Below are positions 59,047-64,000 of a DNA stretch of 64,000 nucleotides, one piece after another. The notes below the pieces were generated by a model. The model did no database searches and was not told where the DNA came from. It saw nothing but the letters and a program-made list of their open reading frames with translations. Made by a program: the position numbers and the translations under genes. The stretch lies in NCBI GenBank assembly GCA_963678675.1, contig OY783197.1, forward strand, positions 28,331,470-28,395,469. Direction: 5' to 3'. How positions within the stretch are numbered: position 1 is the first letter of the stretch; each line of letters opens with the position of its first letter. The DNA is from Xiphydria camelus (Eukaryota > Arthropoda > Insecta > Hymenoptera > Xiphydriidae).

Positions 59047-59875
59047 TGGTCCGTTGCGATCGGACGGACGGACAGTCGACGTCGGATCTGATTAGGCTGG
59101 ATTGAGTCAGCGTAGCTGCAGGGCTGCAGTGTCGTCGTTGATCGGAGGAGTAAATATTGACGAAATCAGACTACCGCCGTTCTCGAGAAGTCGGGTGTAA
59201 CGCTCTGCGTATCGCGTCGAGATAGATAGCGCGAAAAAGTGGCGAGCCTTGAACGTTTCGCGCGACGTTTAATTTCCTCTGAACGAAAGAAACAAAAAAT
59301 TGGCGCCGTCGTTGGGAACGACGGGAGAACGTATACACGCCGGGGACACGTATGTAAATAAAGTAACGTGACAAAAAATTATGTAATTTATGCGAAAAAT
59401 ACGTCACGTGCGTTAAATATGCAGCGCTATTGATATAAGAAATATGGTAATCCGGAGCATCGCCGACGCACCTGTCAGGTACGTCGCGTCTCGCATTTGT
59501 CGCGAGCGTTCGACACATTTGCCGTGCGTGCGAGAGTGCTTTAATTTCAGATAAGGAGGGGGAACGGAGATTGCCGGCGAAATGGAAACGAAATTTCTCG
59601 GCGCCACCTCGACGTCGGGTCTCCGTAATTGTTCGCACGAGGTGTGCTCAAACGAGTCGTCGATTGACGCGCGAATGCGGGTAACGCAACGCGGACCGCC
59701 CGCTTCGATTCTGCCGTATAGAGCAATCGGGACGATAAGATAAGCTAAAAAGCATCGACGCGGGGCAAATCTGTGCGAGTTTCGCACTCGAAGCGCTCGA
59801 GGACTACGAAGAGGAGAAACTGTTAAAATTTGCGTTTGAAATAGAAACAATCTTGTATCGTGTGTAATGTATTTC
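59047..59875. other. gene-free stretch
   Basis: No gene or repeat recognised. Confidence 0.5.
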
Positions 59876-59877
59876 CA

Positions 59878-60140
59878 CGCGGAGAAAAAAAAATAGTTGG
59901 ATCTCTCTACTAAAAATTACTTGAAGGGTCGCAAGTAATTATTTGTTCACATCAATCTGATCTTTTTTTCATATTAATTGATTATTTCTTCCTCGCAATC
60001 ATAATATACTGTAACACATGCTTGTGAAGAAGAAATATTCAATTAATATATGAAAGAAGATCAAGTTGATCTAAATAAATAATTACTCGCGACCCCTTAA
60101 GTCATTTTCAGTAGATCCAACTAATTATTTTTCTCTGTGC
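59878..60140. mobile_element. family D MITE, copy D2
   Basis: Ends GGAGAAAAAAAAATAGTTGG and CCAACTAATTATTTTTCTCT are inverted. Inner arms AGGGTCGCAAGTAATTATTT and AAATAATTACTCGCGACCCC pair. Complete relative of 53444-53688. Confidence 0.65.
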
Positions 60141-63064
60141 ACGACTCGGAATGATTGTCAGTATAGATCGTCTGTAATAAAATATAATTTAGGAAGTTCA
60201 ATTAAAAGCAGACAGAGTAGGTACGATACGTCAAATGTGCACCACCGCACCGTACCCGGTACGGCGACAGACGTGTGATGGGCCGTGTACTCATGGGCTT
60301 CGGTTATCGCAAACGGAAGGGGTGCGGTCACGAATCCCAAATGACTAACAGACATTCGTGTGCGGGGCTCTCGACGAGCGATAAAAATTGTCGTTTCGTA
60401 TCGTGGACTCGCGACTCGTCCTCCCATCTTTCGCACCAGGCTATCTCCCGAGAGAACCGCTCTTCTCGTTGCGGGACTCACGTAAAAAGACACGAACGAA
60501 GGCTCTTTCCAATCGACGGGATAAATCTCTCCTTTCCAAGGGGTGTGGTCCGGGACCACTCAAAAGTACACGGGAATATTTCGACAATATTACCAAAATT
60601 CGAGAGACGATGCGTATCTTTTAAAATTTCGCCAATCTCCTCTACCCGGGGAGAAATTTTAAGTTGAGCTAGTCTGAACGACATCATTTGGACATCACCT
60701 CGACTAACCATTTATCCTCGGGTATACCTACGCTTCTCCCCGTCGCCCGATCGAGAGAACCAAATAACGCGTTCGTTCTCGATCGAACGAAACCGGAGCA
60801 CACGCGATATATCCACCCAATTGTTTGTTCAGTCAAGAAGCACGCGATCGAAGGGAGCCAGTGACTCGGTTTCGCGACGAGAACCAACGCAGCGGTGAAG
60901 CGTGCAGAAGGCGGTAGACTCTTCGGTACGCGATACGCAGGCATACCTATACATCGCGTCTGCCTACTACACGCTCTCCCTCCTGCGCGTTCGTCTGGAG
61001 ACCGGCGGGGAGGGGGGAGAGAGACTGGCGCTCGCGCTGTCAAAGTGACGTTTCGATCGCATAACCTCGAAAAAGCGTGCGCGGCCCGAATCGCGCCAGC
61101 GCGGGCACCTCGTGTCCCGCGTACGAGGAACAAAAGGAAAAACCAGAAACCGGGGTGTGGTCTCCCCTCGTTTTTCCGAGAATCCCCGGCGGCGGAATCG
61201 CCGTCCCACCAACGCTCGGGCGAGACGCTTTCCGAGCGGCACTCCTAGCCCTTTCTCACCGAAAAATGACTCCGGGTCGCGAGTCGCGACGACTTTTCCA
61301 GGCCCGCGAAAACCACCTGCCGTCGCGGTCACCCTGCCGGCGAGTAGAACGCGTGACGCGGGGTATTGATTCGGTGACAGATCCGAGAGCGCGATGCGGA
61401 CGCCTCTGCCAGGAGAGGCCTCGCCGCGAAACGACCCGACCGGCAGCACCCTGCCGCTTATATATAGCTGCCAGGCCACGCGTTAAATATAGACGACGAA
61501 ATGCAGCGAAAGGGGGTATCCCCTTCGAGAAACGAGGTCCGTCCGTCCGTCCGTCCGTCCGTCCGTCCACCGTGGACCGCGGAACGGCCATGGCCGACAG
61601 CGAGGCATCGTCTGCTAGACCCGTGTGTCCGCGAAGGCGGTCGCCACTCTCTCTCGCGTTTATATATACCCGTCAGCCGACGACAACAGCGTAGCGCGAC
61701 GCGCAAAACCGGGGAATATCGCGACGCGCCAATTGATAATGTGCTTTGTACTTACTTTCCGAGTTCCTCCTTAAGGTCATAGTTATCACTGAACCGCGTG
61801 CAAGCTGCTGGGGCAGCCATACCGAAAACTACAATATTTACCTCACTACTGAAAAGCGAGCGACTACGCTAGGAAACTCGGCGGGTCAAATTCGATCGAT
61901 AAAACTATGTCGGTGGACTGGGCGCCTGTCCGCGGGGCCGAGCTCCCGTGATACCGGTGAGGCAAATCTCGGCCGTGCCAGCGAATATTTGCGGCACCGA
62001 CTGATTTTCGCAGCGCGTCCGCTCCGCTCGCCGGCAGACCGTCAACTGACTCGCGTAGTGGCGCGCGCGGCCGAGTCTGCGACGTGAGAAGCGCGACGTG
62101 ATCCCTTCGAGTTTTAAATTTAGATGGAAACGCCGGACGATTCGTGCGATAGCCGCGTTATCGGCACGTCGTGCCGTGGGAGTTTCGCGGGATCGCGATC
62201 GCGGAAACCGGGGGACGCTGTTTCACGCGCACCACCTGCCCGTGAACCGAGACCGGAGAAATTTCGCGTCGTGTACGCGCCTGACCGAAAGCGTGCCTGT
62301 ACTACTCGCGGGGGAGACCTGCAGCCGTGTCACCGCGCAGCAATTGTTGCGCGTGTATGGCTTCGAAATACGAACGGGGGTTGTCGCTACGCGGGGAACG
62401 CGTTTTCTTTCAGTGCGGATGCGTCTCGAGGAGACGACGTCGACGGCAATTGCCGAATGCTAGTGTACACATAAGGAGATTTGTACATTTATCCGTATCG
62501 CTTATATCTGCGTCACGAGCGAGATAAGAAACTCGTTCTTTCGCGCTCTCGTAATCGATACGTATTATTTCCACGTTTGTTTTTCTTTCACCAGCAAATA
62601 GAAAATAAGAAGAACGAACGATCTTACCTTGAGAAATAAAGTATAACGCGAGAAATTGGAGTAAATACTTCTTTCCTTCCACGACCAATGACTGGAACGC
62701 ATGGCTGGTTATCAAGATTCGATTTGACGCGTTTAAAATCCAGATAAAATTATTCGAAATCTCGGAAACGGGGGTCAAGAACGAAGCAGGCTCGTTTACA
62801 GTGCGTATAGTTGTATATTAATAGCATATTGAAAATATTGTGGTCCAGTAACCAACGGTACACTTAACAATAACGTATCATCCAAATGGGATCGCGTCAA
62901 CTCGACGAAATCAAAGGCATGCCAACCTTCGCGCGATCGAAACCATTTAATCCTCCGATCAACGACGCATCGGTCATCGGACGATCGCATATTGCGAAGA
63001 TCAAATGTCTAAAGCGCGCGAAGCTTGCTGAAACTCGATACTACACGCGTGTCTGATAAGCAAA
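60141..63064. other. gene-free stretch next to GFAT
   Basis: GC-rich until about 62470. Holds eight GTCC units at 61537-61568 and TATATA boxes near 61459 and 61663 without supporting genes. Overlapping frames up to 205 codons are basic and domain-free. Confidence 0.5.
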
Positions 63065-63070
63065 TTTATT
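63065..63070 (-). terminator. candidate GFAT poly(A) signal
   Basis: AATAAA on the minus strand, about 690 bases past the GFAT stop codon. It is the nearest exact hexamer I found downstream. Use is not proven. Confidence 0.3.
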
Positions 63071-63465
63071 TACAGTCACCTATAAAAGTCATGTATCGTA
63101 AAAAAATGTAACATTTCACCGCAAAAGACGAGATGTGACGCGAGAGATCTGCCCTTCGCCATCCTCTTTAATACTTTTAACCGTTTACAATATAAAAGGT
63201 TTCTTTCTCTTTCGCTACCGAATCTAGATATCGCGAATTTTATTAAATCGTGTCTCCGCTTCGACGGGTTTCAGATTAAAGCGAGAGAAACGAAGCGTTA
63301 ACTCTATGATCGATTCCTCCTCCATCAAAGAGTTATCGAAATTTAAATTAAATAAGTACGATCACAAGAAAATTAGTCCACGTGCTGCAAGAGACATTGA
63401 ATGCCGAAGATTGGTTCGCACCTCTCGCTGAAATATTAACAGGCGTTTGTGTTTTCGTGTGTATG

Positions 63466-63518
<53 letters not shown>

Positions 63519-63758
63519 GTGTGTTTGTATCACGTGTGCGTGTTTGTATGCTCAGAGCACGTGTGTCGCGTGTAAATGCGCGAGAAATCATCCACACTGA
63601 ATGATCTCGCGCCTCGCATTTAGGAACAAAGGGAAAATAATCATGTTCACGAAGACACCGCGAATGTGTAGATATACTTCGAGACGTAAAGGTTTTGATC
63701 GAGTCGGATGGCTCTGTCAAACGGTAGAGCGTTGTCGAACAAACCGAGAGAGAGCCGT
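63071..63758 (-). other. probable GFAT 3' UTR
   Basis: Directly follows the GFAT stop on the minus strand. Contains a (GTCT)n-(CT)n run at about 63467-63514. No conserved frame. Confidence 0.4.

Positions 63759-64000
<242 letters not shown>

Noticed and set aside
61077..61694. 205-codon plus-strand frame next to Gfat
   Set aside because: Contains the GTCC tetranucleotide repeat translated as RPSV units. Strong opposite-strand shadows indicate GC-driven open frames.
63707..63740. tRNA-like A box (GGCTCTGTCAAACGGTAGAG)
   Set aside because: No B box, anticodon arm or acceptor stem pairing follows, and it lies in the GFAT 3' UTR.

Overview
The window is eukaryotic, nuclear and almost gene-free. 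It looks like insect DNA, most likely hymenopteran and perhaps an ant. CpG-rich stretches alternate with AT-rich islands, and there are many (CT/GA)n microsatellites and dozens of small inverted-repeat (foldback/MITE) elements. The only conserved host gene is an animal-type GFAT terminal exon at the right edge. The species is an inference and was not tested.

Layout. Positions 1-34,364 and 42,186-63,758 are non-coding. They hold nested foldback elements in several recurring families (called A, B, C, D, E, G, I, K and R here), putative non-LTR retrotransposon 3' tails at about 4.6-5.0 kb and 32.9-33.7 kb, a 71-bp tandem array at 21.6 kb and a 94-bp (CT)n run at 33.4 kb. Many elements show clear target-site duplications (TTAA, TTA, TAA, TA or TG), so several can be assigned to a likely superfamily.

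The centrepiece is a 7.8-kb, apparently complete DNA transposon at 34,367-42,183. It has 13-bp perfect terminal inverted repeats, a CG dinucleotide on both sides, subterminal clusters of TACGTATA motifs, an intact 713-aa transposase of the CACTA/EnSpm (Tnp2-like) type, and a second, spliced gene. I could assemble that second gene from six exons into one 378-residue reading frame with the layout of insect DUF4806 proteins. One non-coding leader exon and two well-placed splice acceptors suggest that both proteins come from one promoter by alternative splicing, as in plant En/Spm.

At the right edge, the minus strand carries the last coding exon of glutamine:fructose-6-phosphate aminotransferase (hexosamine pathway), ending in the catalytic C-tail. 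Everything to its left is its 3' UTR and then the downstream intergenic region, or a long intron of a gene not visible here. No tRNA, rRNA or CRISPR was found. The other long open frames are low-complexity or lie inside repeats, and I do not support them as genes.
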